A DNA stretch of 64,000 bases from Chitinophaga rhizosphaerae (lineage in GTDB: Bacteria; Bacteroidota; Bacteroidia; Chitinophagales; Chitinophagaceae), in assembly GCF_003958645.1 (NCBI RefSeq), contig NZ_RXLO01000007.1, positions 275,929 through 339,928 on the forward strand. Reading direction: 5' to 3'. This document shows positions 34,035 to 44,008 of the stretch, in pieces (position 1 is the stretch's first letter; every line of letters begins with the position of its first letter). Position numbers and translations under genes: made by a program. The notes under the pieces are model-generated. The model had not been told where the DNA came from. It saw only the letters and a program-made list of their open reading frames with translations, and made no database searches.

Positions 34035-34628
34035 CTACTTCAATTTATCTTTCTCTTTCATCACCATGTCCAGATGCATGCGAAGCTCGGGCAAGTGCCT
34101 GGTGAAGAATGCCTTGATATCCGGATCTTCCGCCTTTTCCGACATTTTTTCGAATAAATCTATCGCATCTTTATGCGCCGATTCGAGCTTGTCCACAAAA
34201 GCTTTGTCAAAATCCTTTCCGCTTTTTTCCATTAAATCGCTGATGTCTTTCGATTGACCGTCGCTGATGGCGGTAGGCGTTACGATGCTTTTTTCAGCGG
34301 CGAGCGCCTTCAAATCCTTATTGATCTTCTCGTGCGACTGCTGCATGTGTTTGGCCAACGTTTTCACGGATGCGGAACTGGCCTTCGATTGCGCGTCGGT
34401 GGAAAGCCGTACTTCGAACAGGCCGTCTTCAGCGGCTTTCACGAGGCTTTTGGAATCGTCGCGCACGGAATCGTCGGGCAGCACATCGCGGTTCGCATCA
34501 CGGGCCATGTTATCTGTGATGCCCGTGTCTGAAGGCAGCGTAGTGTCGCCGTTGTTTTGCGTGCCACCGCTGTTACAGGCTGCGAAGCCTATCGCAACTG
34601 GAAGCAGGTATGCCATTATTCTTTTCAT
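34035..34628 (-). CDS. DUF4142-family lipoprotein
   Basis: 197 residues. Lipobox GFAAC near residue 18, an Asp/Thr-rich linker, then the four-helix DUF4142 (ferritin-like) domain, with His residues in HMQQSHEKIN, SAHKDAID and RHLPELRMHLDMV. Members are envelope proteins of unknown activity, often stress-induced. Alone on its transcript. Confidence 0.87.
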   Translation of the reverse strand: MKRIMAYLLPVAIGFAACNSGGTQNNGDTTLPSDTGITDNMARDANRDVLPDDSVRDDSKSLVKAAEDGLFEVRLSTDAQSKASSASVKTLAKHMQQSHEKINKDLKALAAEKSIVTPTAISDGQSKDISDLMEKSGKDFDKAFVDKLESAHKDAIDLFEKMSEKAEDPDIKAFFTRHLPELRMHLDMVMKEKDKLK

Positions 34629-34800
34629 ATTTGCAGGATTGGGTTCAGGTAATCCTTTGAAAATTCTATGCCATACGGATTCGCATGGCTGTTAACCCGA
34701 CTTTGCGGAAAAGTGTGGAGTTTGCTTCCCGGAATGTCTGATCTGTTCTATGTATTATTATTTTTTATATATTTGAAGGAAGAAATTACGACCCTGTCCT

Positions 34801-35592
34801 ATGATACTTTGGAAATACCTGGCTTTTCTGCTGGTGCATTTACATGTCAACGGGCTGGCAGACAAGCCGGCGTTCCCGGTGGCGGAGTTTTCGGCGCATG
34901 TGCGCACGGCTGAATGGCTGATCGAATACGACAGCGCCGCCTGGCGCCTTTCCGATACCGTAACCCACGCAGATATGGACCTGTTGCAGCGCACGGGAAA
35001 GGAATGGTTCGTGTACAGGGGGCGGGATAGCCTCTGGTACGGGGCGTATGGTAAGTTCCAGGATACGGCGTACGACCTGGCGCTGCATTTCCGCATCAAC
35101 CGTTCCGATTCCATAGAAGCCGTCAGCGAGCCCAGGCCGGATACGGCCATGCTGCATGCAGTGTCCCGCTGCATACGGTCGTCTTACAAATATGCGGGCC
35201 TCATGCTGGGGCGTTCGTACGTACGGATGAACAAGTTCATCCGCCTCAATGGCGACCGCAGCATTTCCATTTACCTGCTGCCCGCCCTGCAGCCTGCCGA
35301 TGTAGCCATGTATGGAGGGGAGTTTATGTACCGGTTCGATGCATCCGGCAGGCAGTTGCTGGAAAGATATGAATACTATCGAGGGGGCTTTAAAGGTTTC
35401 CGGCTCAATGCGGGGCGCGAGGTCAAACTGGCGTACGAAGACGTCAAATACCCGACGCTGGGCTCCGTTTACTTCGCCCTTCGTTACCGCAACCGTTTCC
35501 GGGAGATCAGCATCGAAACGCTGGAAAGCTTCAGCCAGCTCATGTTCAACCAGGTCCGCGGGTTTTATTGGGAACATAGGGAAAAGGGCTAG
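34801..35592 (+). CDS. Hypothetical secreted protein
   Basis: 263 residues with a short hydrophobic N-terminus (about 1-20) that could be a signal peptide without a clear cleavage motif. The body is mixed alpha/beta with many Arg and Tyr (SRCIRSSYKYAGLMLGRSYVR, LERYEYYRGGFKGFRLNAG). No family recognised. A -7 element TATATTTG at 34768-34775 lies 26 bases before the ATG and supports expression. Confidence 0.7.
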   Translation: MILWKYLAFLLVHLHVNGLADKPAFPVAEFSAHVRTAEWLIEYDSAAWRLSDTVTHADMDLLQRTGKEWFVYRGRDSLWYGAYGKFQDTAYDLALHFRINRSDSIEAVSEPRPDTAMLHAVSRCIRSSYKYAGLMLGRSYVRMNKFIRLNGDRSISIYLLPALQPADVAMYGGEFMYRFDASGRQLLERYEYYRGGFKGFRLNAGREVKLAYEDVKYPTLGSVYFALRYRNRFREISIETLESFSQLMFNQVRGFYWEHREKG

Positions 35593-35707
35593 TTTAAAAT
35601 CGACTGATATTCCGGAATTGAAGTTAATTTTCCCTAACGCCTACGGGATAACCGCAGCAGATTGTTAACAACCGCAAAAAGGCCCGGTAATTGCTTATCT
35701 TGAGAAT

Positions 35708-36481
35708 ATGAAACGATTTTTACTATCCTTGCTGATTTGCTGTCCGTTGTTCGCAGGGGCCCAGGGCTACGAAGCCCGCTGGTTCACGCGCGGCGCGGAG
35801 ACGCTGCCGTACCGGTTCCTCCCGCCGGCCGGATACAATGCTGGTAAAACCTATCCGCTCATTATTTTCATGCATGGTATCGGCGAACGGGGGGCGGATA
35901 ACGAAAAACAACTCGTGAACGGCGGGCCGTTTTTCGGGAACGATTCCATCCGCCAGCAATTCCCGGCTTTCGTCGTATTCCCGCAATGCGCCGACAATGC
36001 CACCTGGGCGCCCATGATGGTAACGCAGGACTCCACGGGCGACCGCATCTTCAATTTCCCCACATCCCTTCCGCCCACGGCGCCGTCGCGACTGCTTTAC
36101 CAGCTGATAGACAGCCTCCTGGCCTCCGGTAGCGTAGACGCCAAACGTGTCTACGTCGGCGGCCTGTCGATGGGCGGGATGGGTACTTTCGATATGTTGT
36201 CGCGCTTCCCCAGGCGCTTCGCCGCCGCGTTCCCCATTTGTGGCGCGGGCAACGAAAAGCTGGCCAAGCGCTACGCCAAGAACACGGCGCTCTGGATCTT
36301 CCACGGGGCAGACGATAATGTGGTACCGCCGACTTCCAGCCGGAAGTTTTACGAGATGCTGAAAGAAAAGGGCGCCGACGTGAAATATACGGAGTACCCC
36401 GGCGTGGGGCACAACAGTTGGGATAACGCTTTCGCAGATCCGGAGCTGCTGCCATGGCTGTTCTCGCATCGGCTGAAATAA
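35708..36481 (+). CDS. Secreted alpha/beta hydrolase, esterase/dienelactone hydrolase type
   Basis: 257 residues with a signal peptide (ends FAGAQG). Oxyanion segment IIFMHGIGERG, nucleophile Ser154 in GGLSMGG, acid at about Asp203 in GADDNVVP, His235 in GVGHNSW. Resembles the CE1-like esterase/predicted peptidase group that deacylates carbohydrates. Substrate unknown. Single gene followed by two hairpins. Confidence 0.9.
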   Translation: MKRFLLSLLICCPLFAGAQGYEARWFTRGAETLPYRFLPPAGYNAGKTYPLIIFMHGIGERGADNEKQLVNGGPFFGNDSIRQQFPAFVVFPQCADNATWAPMMVTQDSTGDRIFNFPTSLPPTAPSRLLYQLIDSLLASGSVDAKRVYVGGLSMGGMGTFDMLSRFPRRFAAAFPICGAGNEKLAKRYAKNTALWIFHGADDNVVPPTSSRKFYEMLKEKGADVKYTEYPGVGHNSWDNAFADPELLPWLFSHRLK

Positions 36482-36503
36482 AAAAAGCTGCCCGAAGGCA
36501 GCT
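36478..36503 (-). terminator. Terminator for hemL (minus strand)
   Basis: AGCTGCC (36486... 36492 region) pairs with GGCAGCT (36497-36503) around a CGAA tetraloop; the A-run at 36480-36486 gives the minus-strand U-tract. Confidence 0.75.
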
Positions 36504-36547
36504 CCACTCTCACAATATTCAATTGATCGTTAACGATGTATGAACAG

Positions 36548-36580
36548 GCCCGGAGCATGGCGCTCCGGGCTGTTTTTTTT
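36548..36580 (+). terminator. Terminator of the esterase gene (plus strand)
   Basis: A 9-bp stem (36548-36556 with 36562-36570), a 5-base loop and a run of eight T that overlaps the hemL stop codon. It lies beyond the minus-strand terminator, so the two are crossed. Confidence 0.8.
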
Positions 36581-37868
36581 ATGCTTTGATGGCCTGCATT
36601 GCCGCTTTGGCTGCGTCGATGGTGAAGCCGATATCTTCCTGGCCGAGGGCGTGGCTGATGAACCAGCTCTCGAATGCGGAGGGCGGCAGGTACACGCCTC
36701 TTTCCAGCATGGCGTGGAAGAACCGGCGGAACAGTTCGTTGTTGGCGCCGGAAGCGGAGGTGAAATCCACGATGGGATATTCCGCGAAATGCACGCTCAT
36801 CATGGAACCGATGTGGTTGACCTGGTGAACGACGCCGGCCGCGCCCAACGCTTCGCGCAGGCCGCCAACCAGCGCATTGGTTTTTTCTTCCAGCTGGGAA
36901 TAGATGTTCGGGTGATCGTTGAGCGTTTTCAGGAGGGTGTATCCCGCGATCATGGCGATGGGATTGCCGCTGAGGGTACCGGCCTGGTACACTTTGCCCG
37001 CGGGGGCGATGTGTTCCATGATCTCGCGCTTCCCGGCGAAGGCGCCAACGGGCATGCCGCCGCCGATGATCTTGCCGAAGGTTACGATGTCGGCCTTGAT
37101 GTTGAACAGTTCCTGTGCGCCGCCACGGGCGAGGCGGAAGCCGGTCATCACTTCGTCCATAATGAAAATGATGCCGTTTTTATCGCAGATCGCGCGCAAA
37201 CCTTCCAGGAATCCCGGCTGTGGCAGGATGCAGCCCATGTTGCCCGCAACGGGCTCTACGATGATGGCGGCGATCTGGTCGGGGTTTTCGGCGACGAGTT
37301 GCTCCACCGCGGGAAGGTTATTGTAAGGAACACTGAGGGTATCTTCCGCCACGGCCACCGTAACGCCGGGAACGGACTGTATGCCAAGGGTAGCCACGCC
37401 GCTGCCTGCACTTACGAGGAACGAGTCTGCATGCCCGTGGTAATTACCCTCGAACTTGATCACCTTGTTACGGCCGGTGAACCCGCGTGCGAGGCGCAGG
37501 GCGCTCATACAGGCTTCCGTGCCGGAGTTTACCATGCGCACCATGTCGATATTGGGCACCATGCTTACGATCAGCTCGGCCACGGTCACTTCCAGCTCGG
37601 TGGGCGCGCCGAAAGACGTGCTGAACGTGGCATGTTCCTGGATGGCTTTCACCACGGGCTCATAGGCATGGCCGAGGATCATGGGGCCCCAGGAGTTGAT
37701 GTAATCCACATAGCGGTTGCCGTCTACGTCGTACATATACGCGCCTTTCGCGTGCTGCATGAACACGGGCGTGCCGCCCACGCTGCGGAATGCACGCACG
37801 GGAGAATTCACGCCGCCGGGGATCGATCTGCCGGCCTTTTCGAATAATGCTTGGCTTTTTGTAAACAT
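36579..37868 (-). CDS. hemL: Glutamate-1-semialdehyde 2,1-aminomutase
   Basis: 429 residues. PLP enzyme forming 5-aminolevulinate from glutamate-1-semialdehyde (C5 pathway). PLP Lys266 in TFGKIIGGGMPVGAF; N-terminal GGVNSPVRAF; NSGTEACMSALRLAR binds the cofactor phosphate. Last gene of the heme cluster; starts 13 bases after hemB. It partners with HemA at the other end of the same transcript. Confidence 0.97.
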   Translation of the reverse strand: MFTKSQALFEKAGRSIPGGVNSPVRAFRSVGGTPVFMQHAKGAYMYDVDGNRYVDYINSWGPMILGHAYEPVVKAIQEHATFSTSFGAPTELEVTVAELIVSMVPNIDMVRMVNSGTEACMSALRLARGFTGRNKVIKFEGNYHGHADSFLVSAGSGVATLGIQSVPGVTVAVAEDTLSVPYNNLPAVEQLVAENPDQIAAIIVEPVAGNMGCILPQPGFLEGLRAICDKNGIIFIMDEVMTGFRLARGGAQELFNIKADIVTFGKIIGGGMPVGAFAGKREIMEHIAPAGKVYQAGTLSGNPIAMIAGYTLLKTLNDHPNIYSQLEEKTNALVGGLREALGAAGVVHQVNHIGSMMSVHFAEYPIVDFTSASGANNELFRRFFHAMLERGVYLPPSAFESWFISHALGQEDIGFTIDAAKAAMQAIKA

Positions 37869-37881
37869 CTTTGCAGGGTTT

Positions 37882-38856
37882 TTATTGGTTTAACAGGCGT
37901 ACCGCATCTTTGGCGAAGTACGTGGCAATGAGGTCGGCCCCGGCCCGCTTGATGCTGGTAAGGCTTTCCAGGATGGCCTTTTCTTCATTGATCCATCCCA
38001 TTTTCGCCGCCGCCTTGATCATGGCGTATTCGCCGGATACATGGTAGGCGCTCACGGGAACGGTTACACTGTCTTTGATCAGGCGGATGATGTCGAGATA
38101 CGCCATGGCGGGTTTCACCATCACGATATCGGCGCCTTCGTCTACGTCCATCAGCGTTTCGCGGAGGGCTTCGCGGGCGTTGGCATAATCCATCTGGTAT
38201 GTTTTCTTGTCACCGAAACCGGGCGCGGAATCCAGCGCGTCGCGGAAAGGACCGTAGAAGCAGCTGGCGTATTTGGCACTATAAGCCATGATGCCGGTTT
38301 TGGTGAAGTTGTTTTCTTCAAGGATGTCGCGGATAGCGCCGATGCGCCCGTCCATCATATCGCTGGGTGCCACAAAGTCCGCACCGGCCTGCGCATGGCT
38401 GAGGCTCATCTGCGCCAGCACTTCCACCGTAGCGTCGTTCACGATCTCTTCTCCCTCCACGATGCCGTCGTGCCCATAGATGGAGAAGGGGTCCAGCGCA
38501 ACGTCGGTCATCACCACCATTCCCGGAACGGCGTCCTTTACGGCTTTGATGGCGCGCTGCATGAGCCCGTCGGGGTTCACGGCCTCGGTGCCTTTGTTGT
38601 CTTTCAGTTCATCCGCACATTTAATGAACAGCAGCACGCTCCTGATGCCCATGGCCCACAGTTCCTTCGCTTCCTGCACGGTACCGTCGAGGGAATAACG
38701 GAAATATCCTGGCATGGACGCGATCTCTTCCTTCACGCCTTTACCTTCCACCACGAAAAGCGGGGCGATGAAATTGGCCGGGGTCAAAATGGTTTCCGCT
38801 ACCATCGCACGGATGGCGGGGGAGGTGCGCAAAATTCTGTTTCTTCTGATCATCAC
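37882..38856 (-). CDS. hemB: Porphobilinogen synthase (ALA dehydratase)
   Basis: 324 residues. Condenses two 5-aminolevulinates. Schiff-base lysines in MAYSAKYAS and MVKPAMAYLD. The metal loop reads TDVALDPFSIYGHDG instead of the Cys-rich TDVCLCEYT...C of zinc enzymes, so this is the cysteine-free, Mg-type enzyme. Lies between hemF and hemL with gaps of 23 and 13 bases. Confidence 0.96.
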   Translation of the reverse strand: MMIRRNRILRTSPAIRAMVAETILTPANFIAPLFVVEGKGVKEEIASMPGYFRYSLDGTVQEAKELWAMGIRSVLLFIKCADELKDNKGTEAVNPDGLMQRAIKAVKDAVPGMVVMTDVALDPFSIYGHDGIVEGEEIVNDATVEVLAQMSLSHAQAGADFVAPSDMMDGRIGAIRDILEENNFTKTGIMAYSAKYASCFYGPFRDALDSAPGFGDKKTYQMDYANAREALRETLMDVDEGADIVMVKPAMAYLDIIRLIKDSVTVPVSAYHVSGEYAMIKAAAKMGWINEEKAILESLTSIKRAGADLIATYFAKDAVRLLNQ

Positions 38857-38879
38857 TGAAATATTTTAAGGTTCGTCTG

Positions 38880-39794
38880 TTACGGTTTTACCCACTCGCG
38901 CGGCTTGAGGTATTCCAGCAGTTCCGCTTCCGGGCTGCCGGGCGCCGGGTGGTAATCGTATTCCCAGCGCGCGCGGGCGGGGAGGCTCATAAGGATCGAT
39001 TCGATCCTGCCGTTGGTCTTGAGCCCGAAAAGCGTGCCGCGGTCGTGGATCAGGTTGAATTCCACGTACCGGCCGCGCCGGTATTCCTGCCACTCCACCT
39101 GTGCTTCGCCGTAAGGAGCGGTTTTCCGCTTTTCAACGATAGGCAGGTAGGAGGATATGAACGCATTGCCATTGGAAAACTGGAACTGCAGCAGGTCTTC
39201 GGCCGTACGCTCCGCCGATGGGCGAAGGTAGTCGTAAAACACGCCGCCGATCCCGCGGGCTTCGTTGTTCCGGTGCTTGTTGACGAAGTATTCGTCGCAC
39301 TGGCGCTTGTATTGTTCGTAATATCCGCCGCAGGCTTCCTTGAAGGTACGGTGAAAATGAACGCCGTCTTCTTCCTGAAGGTAATACGGCGTGAGGTCTG
39401 CCCCTCCGCCGAACCACATATCCCGCACCGATCCGTCTTCCCCGTACAGCTCAAAGTACCGCCAGTTGGCGTGCACCGTTGGCACATAAGGGTTTTCGGG
39501 ATGGATGACGAGCGAGAGCCCCGCCGCCAGGAAGCTGCTGTTGTCCGGCACTTTGAACTGCTGTGCCATAACGGGCGGCAGTTTCCCGCTTACGACCGAG
39601 GTGTTCACGCCTCCTTTCTGGAAAACATTGCCGCCGGAGATGACGCGGGTGATGCCCCCGCCGCCTTCCGGCCGCTCCCAGCGGTCTTCACGGAACTTCG
39701 CTTTCCCGTCTGCCTGCTCCAGCGCAGCGCAGATGTCGTTTTGCAGCTGGTGGATGAAAGGGACGAAACGGTCTTTTACGGAAATATTATGCAT
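38880..39794 (-). CDS. hemF: Oxygen-dependent coproporphyrinogen III oxidase
   Basis: 304 residues from the ATG complement at 39792-39794, which overlaps the hemE stop by 8 bases; a further upstream in-frame ATG would overlap hemE by 41. Decarboxylates two propionates of coproporphyrinogen III using O2. Signatures: [45 protein letters not shown] and [14 protein letters not shown]. Presence of the O2-dependent form fits an aerobe. Confidence 0.96.
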   Translation of the reverse strand: MHNISVKDRFVPFIHQLQNDICAALEQADGKAKFREDRWERPEGGGGITRVISGGNVFQKGGVNTSVVSGKLPPVMAQQFKVPDNSSFLAAGLSLVIHPENPYVPTVHANWRYFELYGEDGSVRDMWFGGGADLTPYYLQEEDGVHFHRTFKEACGGYYEQYKRQCDEYFVNKHRNNEARGIGGVFYDYLRPSAERTAEDLLQFQFSNGNAFISSYLPIVEKRKTAPYGEAQVEWQEYRRGRYVEFNLIHDRGTLFGLKTNGRIESILMSLPARARWEYDYHPAPGSPEAELLEYLKPREWVKP

Positions 39795-40815
39795 AGTTCT
39801 TAACGGCTTCGATGAATGCTTTGGCATGATCTACCGGGATGTTCGGCAAAATGCCGTGGCCCAGGTTGGCGATGTAGCGCTGCGGCCCGAACGCGTCGAT
39901 CATGGCTTTCACGGATTTCTGTATTTCCGGGATGGGCTTCATGAGCTGCGCGGGGTCGAAATTGCCTTGCAAAGTTACGGCAGGCCCTGCAAATTTGCGG
40001 GCCAGTTCCGGTTTGATGCACCAGTCGAGGCCGAGGCCCTGCGCACCGGTGGCGGCCATTTCTTCCAGTGCGAACCAGGCGCCTTTGGCGAACACGATCA
40101 CGGGGGCAACGCCCTGCAATGCGGCCACGATGCGGCGGATGTACCGGAGGGAGAAGTTTTCGAAATCTTCCGGGCTCAGCAGCCCGCCCCACGAATCGAA
40201 AATCTGTACCACGTCTGCACCCGCTTCCACCTGCGCTTTCAGGTAGGCGATGGTGGTTTCGGTGATGCGGTTCAGCAGTTCGTGGGCCACTTCGGGCTGG
40301 GTATAGCAGAAAGCTTTGGCCTCGTCGAATGTTTTAGAGCCCTTGCCCTGTACCATGTAGCAAAGCAGCGTCCAGGGGGCGCCGGCGAAGCCGATCAGGG
40401 GCACGCGGCCGGCCAGCGTCTGTTTGGTGAGGCGCAGGGCGTCCATCACGTAATGCAGGCTGTCTTTCACGTCGGGGATATGAATGCGGTCGAGGTCTGC
40501 CGCCGATTTAACGGGCTGTGGGAGGAGGGGCCCCAATTTTTCCACGAGTTGCACTTCCATACCCATCGCCTGCGGTACCACGAGGATGTCGGAGAAGATG
40601 ATGGCCGCGTCTACCCCTACCTGGTCTACCGGCATCACGGTGATCTCGGTGGCCAGTTCGGGCGTCTGGCAACGCTCGAAGAAGGAATATTTATCGCGGA
40701 GCTTGATATAGTCAGGCAAAAAGCGGCCGGCCTGGCGCATCATCCATACCGGGGGGCGGGGTACCGGGCTGCCCGAAAGGGCCTTCAGCAGCAGGTCGTT
40801 CTGTAATCCGTTCAT
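39787..40815 (-). CDS. hemE: Uroporphyrinogen decarboxylase
   Basis: 342 residues. Removes four acetate carboxyls to give coproporphyrinogen III. N-terminal [16 protein letters not shown] is the family signature with the substrate-binding Arg; [14 protein letters not shown] and [15 protein letters not shown] follow. Start overlaps the hemD stop in an ATGA, so translation is coupled. Confidence 0.97.
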   Translation of the reverse strand: MNGLQNDLLLKALSGSPVPRPPVWMMRQAGRFLPDYIKLRDKYSFFERCQTPELATEITVMPVDQVGVDAAIIFSDILVVPQAMGMEVQLVEKLGPLLPQPVKSAADLDRIHIPDVKDSLHYVMDALRLTKQTLAGRVPLIGFAGAPWTLLCYMVQGKGSKTFDEAKAFCYTQPEVAHELLNRITETTIAYLKAQVEAGADVVQIFDSWGGLLSPEDFENFSLRYIRRIVAALQGVAPVIVFAKGAWFALEEMAATGAQGLGLDWCIKPELARKFAGPAVTLQGNFDPAQLMKPIPEIQKSVKAMIDAFGPQRYIANLGHGILPNIPVDHAKAFIEAVKNYA

Positions 40816-41534
40816 TCGTTGCTATTATTGATGTTGTCAAAATAATCGATGGCTGTCTGCACCAGCGCGGGAACCGAAGCTTCCGCACCGATGACCGGCT
40901 GCCGGCCGGTAATTTCCCGCACAGCGGCGCCCGTCGTTTCGCCGATGGCGAAGTAAACGGTTGCCCCGTCAGGCGCATTCTGCTGGAAAAAGCTGCGGAC
41001 GCTGCTGGGACTGAAAAACAGGACCCCGTCGTACCGTTCTCCCAGCAAAGCGGGCGTTTCCACGGTATGGTATACCACGAGTTCCTCCACGCCGATCTGG
41101 TGGGCGGAAAGGTGCTCGGGCAGCTCGTTCCGGCGGATGTTCCCGCAAAGGAACACCACTTTTCCGATGGTGGCGTCCGCTACGATCAGCTTCGCCAGTT
41201 CCAGGGAACTGGCTGCCGTCGCCAGCACTTCCGCACCGGGGATTTCGGCCTGCACCACTTCGAGCGTGGCGCCGCCAAGGCAGTAAATCTGCTGTTTCAC
41301 GCCGTTATCCCAGTACCCGGTCACGGATTTTACCGTATTCGGACTGGTGAAAACGAGTATCTGTCCACCGAGGGCGATCTCCCGCAGCCGCGCGTCCAGT
41401 TGGGGCGTGCGTACCGGCAGGATGTCGATGAAAGGCTGGTCTACCAGGGCGATGCCGCGTTGTGCGGCGGCCTGGCGCAGCGATTCCTGGAGGGATTTGG
41501 TGCTTAATATGCGGTATTTATCGCTGTTGGGCAT
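40812..41534 (-). CDS. hemD: Uroporphyrinogen-III synthase
   Basis: 240 residues from the ATG complement at 41532-41534; the open frame runs 87 codons further upstream, but that part is out of frame inside hemC and shows no protein character. Two-domain HemD fold: [11 protein letters not shown] in one domain and [14 protein letters not shown] ... [12 protein letters not shown] in the other. HemD is weakly conserved, but the position between hemC and hemE makes the call firm. Overlaps hemC by 17 bases and hemE by 3. Confidence 0.92.
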   Translation of the reverse strand: MPNSDKYRILSTKSLQESLRQAAAQRGIALVDQPFIDILPVRTPQLDARLREIALGGQILVFTSPNTVKSVTGYWDNGVKQQIYCLGGATLEVVQAEIPGAEVLATAASSLELAKLIVADATIGKVVFLCGNIRRNELPEHLSAHQIGVEELVVYHTVETPALLGERYDGVLFFSPSSVRSFFQQNAPDGATVYFAIGETTGAAVREITGRQPVIGAEASVPALVQTAIDYFDNINNSNE

Positions 41535-42444
41535 GTTTGATTTCCTGGATGATGGCGTCTCCGCCCTGGGAAATGATGTCGAGCGCGGCGTCGTGCCCCG
41601 TGCCTGCGGCCGCCGAAACGGGAACGCGGCGGGAGGCCAGGAGCGAGCGGCTGCCGTCGAGGCTGCAAAGGCTGCCTTCGAAAAACAGTTCGCCGTCGTT
41701 GATATAGGCGAAGGCGCTGATAGGTGTGGTGCAGCCGCCGAGGAGGGTGCGCAGGAAAGCGCGCTCTTCGCCGGTGCAAATGGCGGTATCTGCATGGTGC
41801 AGCGGAGCCAGGGCTTCGCGGACTGCCGTGTTATCTTCCCGGCAGGCGGCCACGATGGCGCCTTGCGCAGGTGCGGGGATCATCCAGTCGAGCTCCATTG
41901 AGTTTCCCGGGCGAACGTTGATCCGTTCCAGCCCTGCGGCGGCGAAAATGGCGGCGTCCCAGTTCTCGGCGGCGAGCTTTTCCAGGCGCTTGATAACGTT
42001 GCCGCGGAGGTTGTGGAGCTGGTGATGGGGGTACCGGCGGAGCCATTGCGCCCTGCGGCGGATGCTGCTGGTGGCGATGTTGGCGGTGGATGCGGGATCG
42101 TCGAGGAAAGCGGTGCTGCCTTTGTGGACGAGCAGATCTTTCACCGGCCCGCGCTCCAGGATGGCGGCGTTGATCAGCCCCTGGGGCAGCTGGGTGGGCA
42201 CGTCTTTGAAGGAATGGACCGCCACGTCGATCTTGCCGGAGAGCAGCGCGATGTCGAGCGTTTTGGTGAAAATGCCCTGAACGCCGATCTCGTAAAGGGG
42301 CGTTATCAGGTCGATGTCGCCTTCACTTTTAATGGGGACCAGTTCTGCGGCATGGCCGTATTGTGTCAATAAATCTTTCACCAGGTTAGCCTGCCACATG
42401 GCGAGTTGGCTATCCCGTGTGCCTATTCGGATCATTTTGTCCAT
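41518..42444 (-). CDS. hemC: Hydroxymethylbilane synthase (porphobilinogen deaminase)
   Basis: 308 residues from the ATG complement at 42442-42444, four bases after the hemA stop. Polymerises four porphobilinogens on a dipyrromethane cofactor attached to Cys238 in LLGGCTTPIS. Other motifs: IRIGTRDSQLAMWQA, VAVHSFKDVPT and IATSSIRRRAQ. The family and neighbours leave no doubt. Confidence 0.96.
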   Translation of the reverse strand: MDKMIRIGTRDSQLAMWQANLVKDLLTQYGHAAELVPIKSEGDIDLITPLYEIGVQGIFTKTLDIALLSGKIDVAVHSFKDVPTQLPQGLINAAILERGPVKDLLVHKGSTAFLDDPASTANIATSSIRRRAQWLRRYPHHQLHNLRGNVIKRLEKLAAENWDAAIFAAAGLERINVRPGNSMELDWMIPAPAQGAIVAACREDNTAVREALAPLHHADTAICTGEERAFLRTLLGGCTTPISAFAYINDGELFFEGSLCSLDGSRSLLASRRVPVSAAAGTGHDAALDIISQGGDAIIQEIKHAQQR

Positions 42445-42448
42445 TGTT

Positions 42449-43702
42449 TTATTCCTGGTTTGCGCCGGTCTCGAATATTTCACTGATCATGGCGATGTAC
42501 ATATCGCCCTTTTCAGTTTCCTTGCGCACTTTTCCGGCCATGAGATTGATCATTTTCTGGATGATGCGGGAAGAAACTTCCTCGATGTCTTCCAGGTTAT
42601 AATGTGCGCCGTTTTTCTGTTCCTTGATCTCGCGGGCATGGATTTCGGTGAGTTTTTCCTTTACCGCTTTGAGTACCACGGCATGCTTGCGCATTTTGTG
42701 CCAGTAGAGGAATTCTTCCATGTGCTCCTCGATGATGGAGATGGCTTTGGGAACTTCGTTGAGCCGGCGGGCGAGGGTTTCGTCCTGTATCTTGCCGAGA
42801 TCGTCTACGTTCACGACTTCGACATGGGGCAGATCGCGCACGTCGGGGGCAACGTTGAAGGGGATGGAAAGGTCTACCACCAGTTTTGATGCCGTACCTT
42901 CCATGTGTTTGCGGAGGATCGTGGGCTGGGGGGCGTTGGTGGCCACCAGGATCACGTCTGCCGCGCGGAGCGATTCGTCCATCTGCTCGTAAGGAGCATA
43001 CCGCAACCCGTGCTTCCCGGCGAAATCTTCCGCCACGGCCGTAGTCCGGTTAATGAGCGTGATGTTGCGCACGCCCAGGTAATCCATCATGTTCTTGCAG
43101 GTGTTACGGCCGATTTTGCCCACACCGAGCAATACGATGTTTTTATTTTGGATATCGGCCACTTTGGCTTCCAGGAGCCTTACGGCGGCGAATGCCACCG
43201 AAACGGTGCCGGAGCTGAGGCCGGTTTCGTTCTTGATGAGTTTGGAAACCTGCAGCACGCTGTTTACCAGTCTTTCCAGGAAAGTGCCCACACATCCGTT
43301 CGCTTTCGCAAACTTGGCAGCGCCCTTGATCTGGCCGATGATCTCATAGTCGCCGAGGATCTGGCTGTCCAGCCCCGTGCCCACCTGGTAAAGATGCCTT
43401 ACGGCGCCTTCTCCCGATTTGACATATGCCATCTGCGCAAATACCTGCGGGTTGCCGTTGGCGGCGTCGCAAAGGAGGCGCATGAGCACCGTCGGGTCCG
43501 GCGCGAATCCGTAAACTTCCGTGCGGTTGCAAGTAGAGAGCACGAACAGATCGTTCATGCCGGCGGATTGCGCCGCCAGTAAAAGTTGCTGGTATTGGTC
43601 CTGGTTTATGGCAAAAAGTCCCCGGATCGCAGCGTCAGTTTTCTTATAGTTGATCCCAACGATATGAAAATTCGATATGTCTTTAGGCTGATTGACCTGC
43701 AT
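42449..43702 (-). CDS. hemA: Glutamyl-tRNA reductase
   Basis: 417 residues from the ATG complement at 43700-43702, the usual GluTR length. Reduces glutamyl-tRNA to glutamate-1-semialdehyde. Catalytic Cys in VLSTCNRTEVYG; NADPH site VLLGVGKIGRNTCKNM; C-terminal dimerisation helices. The open frame continues 75 codons upstream, but the minus-strand -7 element TATTTTTG (complement of 43727-43734) lies within that part, favouring the shorter start. First gene of the heme cluster. Confidence 0.94.
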   Translation of the reverse strand: MQVNQPKDISNFHIVGINYKKTDAAIRGLFAINQDQYQQLLLAAQSAGMNDLFVLSTCNRTEVYGFAPDPTVLMRLLCDAANGNPQVFAQMAYVKSGEGAVRHLYQVGTGLDSQILGDYEIIGQIKGAAKFAKANGCVGTFLERLVNSVLQVSKLIKNETGLSSGTVSVAFAAVRLLEAKVADIQNKNIVLLGVGKIGRNTCKNMMDYLGVRNITLINRTTAVAEDFAGKHGLRYAPYEQMDESLRAADVILVATNAPQPTILRKHMEGTASKLVVDLSIPFNVAPDVRDLPHVEVVNVDDLGKIQDETLARRLNEVPKAISIIEEHMEEFLYWHKMRKHAVVLKAVKEKLTEIHAREIKEQKNGAHYNLEDIEEVSSRIIQKMINLMAGKVRKETEKGDMYIAMISEIFETGANQE

Positions 43703-44008
43703 GATTTTCTTAAAAGCTTCCGGGTGCAAAAATACTGTCATACCCTTCAAAACCACGTCAGGGGCTGTCACCGGTATGTCATTTCTCCCTATGGTGAATG
43801 CCGCTGTGAAAAAATGATTTTGATCAGGTGGCTGAACACCGTTCTGCTGCCGCATTGTAACAATCGCATGACGTAGAGCCATGATGGATGTCATGGTAAA
43901 GTCGGCCTCCGTGGCCGGTTCCATCAAAACGAATCTAACAATTTAATGACACATCATGCGGAAGTTCCCTGTAAAAGCACTTACTTTTGCAGGAATTTGA
44001 CAAGTTAT
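43703..44008. promoter_or_regulatory. Divergent hemA/hemH control region
   Basis: 306 bases between the chosen starts. It holds a minus-strand -7 element TATTTTTG (complement of 43727-43734) for the hemA cluster and a plus-strand TACTTTTG (43982-43989) for hemH. Neither has a TTTG at the proper -33 distance, which may mean an activator is needed. No heme- or iron-responsive box was recognised. Confidence 0.5.

Noticed and set aside
41535..41795. 87-residue N-terminal extension of hemD
   Set aside because: It overlaps hemC out of frame and is Ala/Ser/Pro-rich; no HemD has such a domain.
43703..43927. 75-residue N-terminal extension of hemA
   Set aside because: The shorter start gives the normal GluTR length, and a -7 promoter element lies inside the extension.
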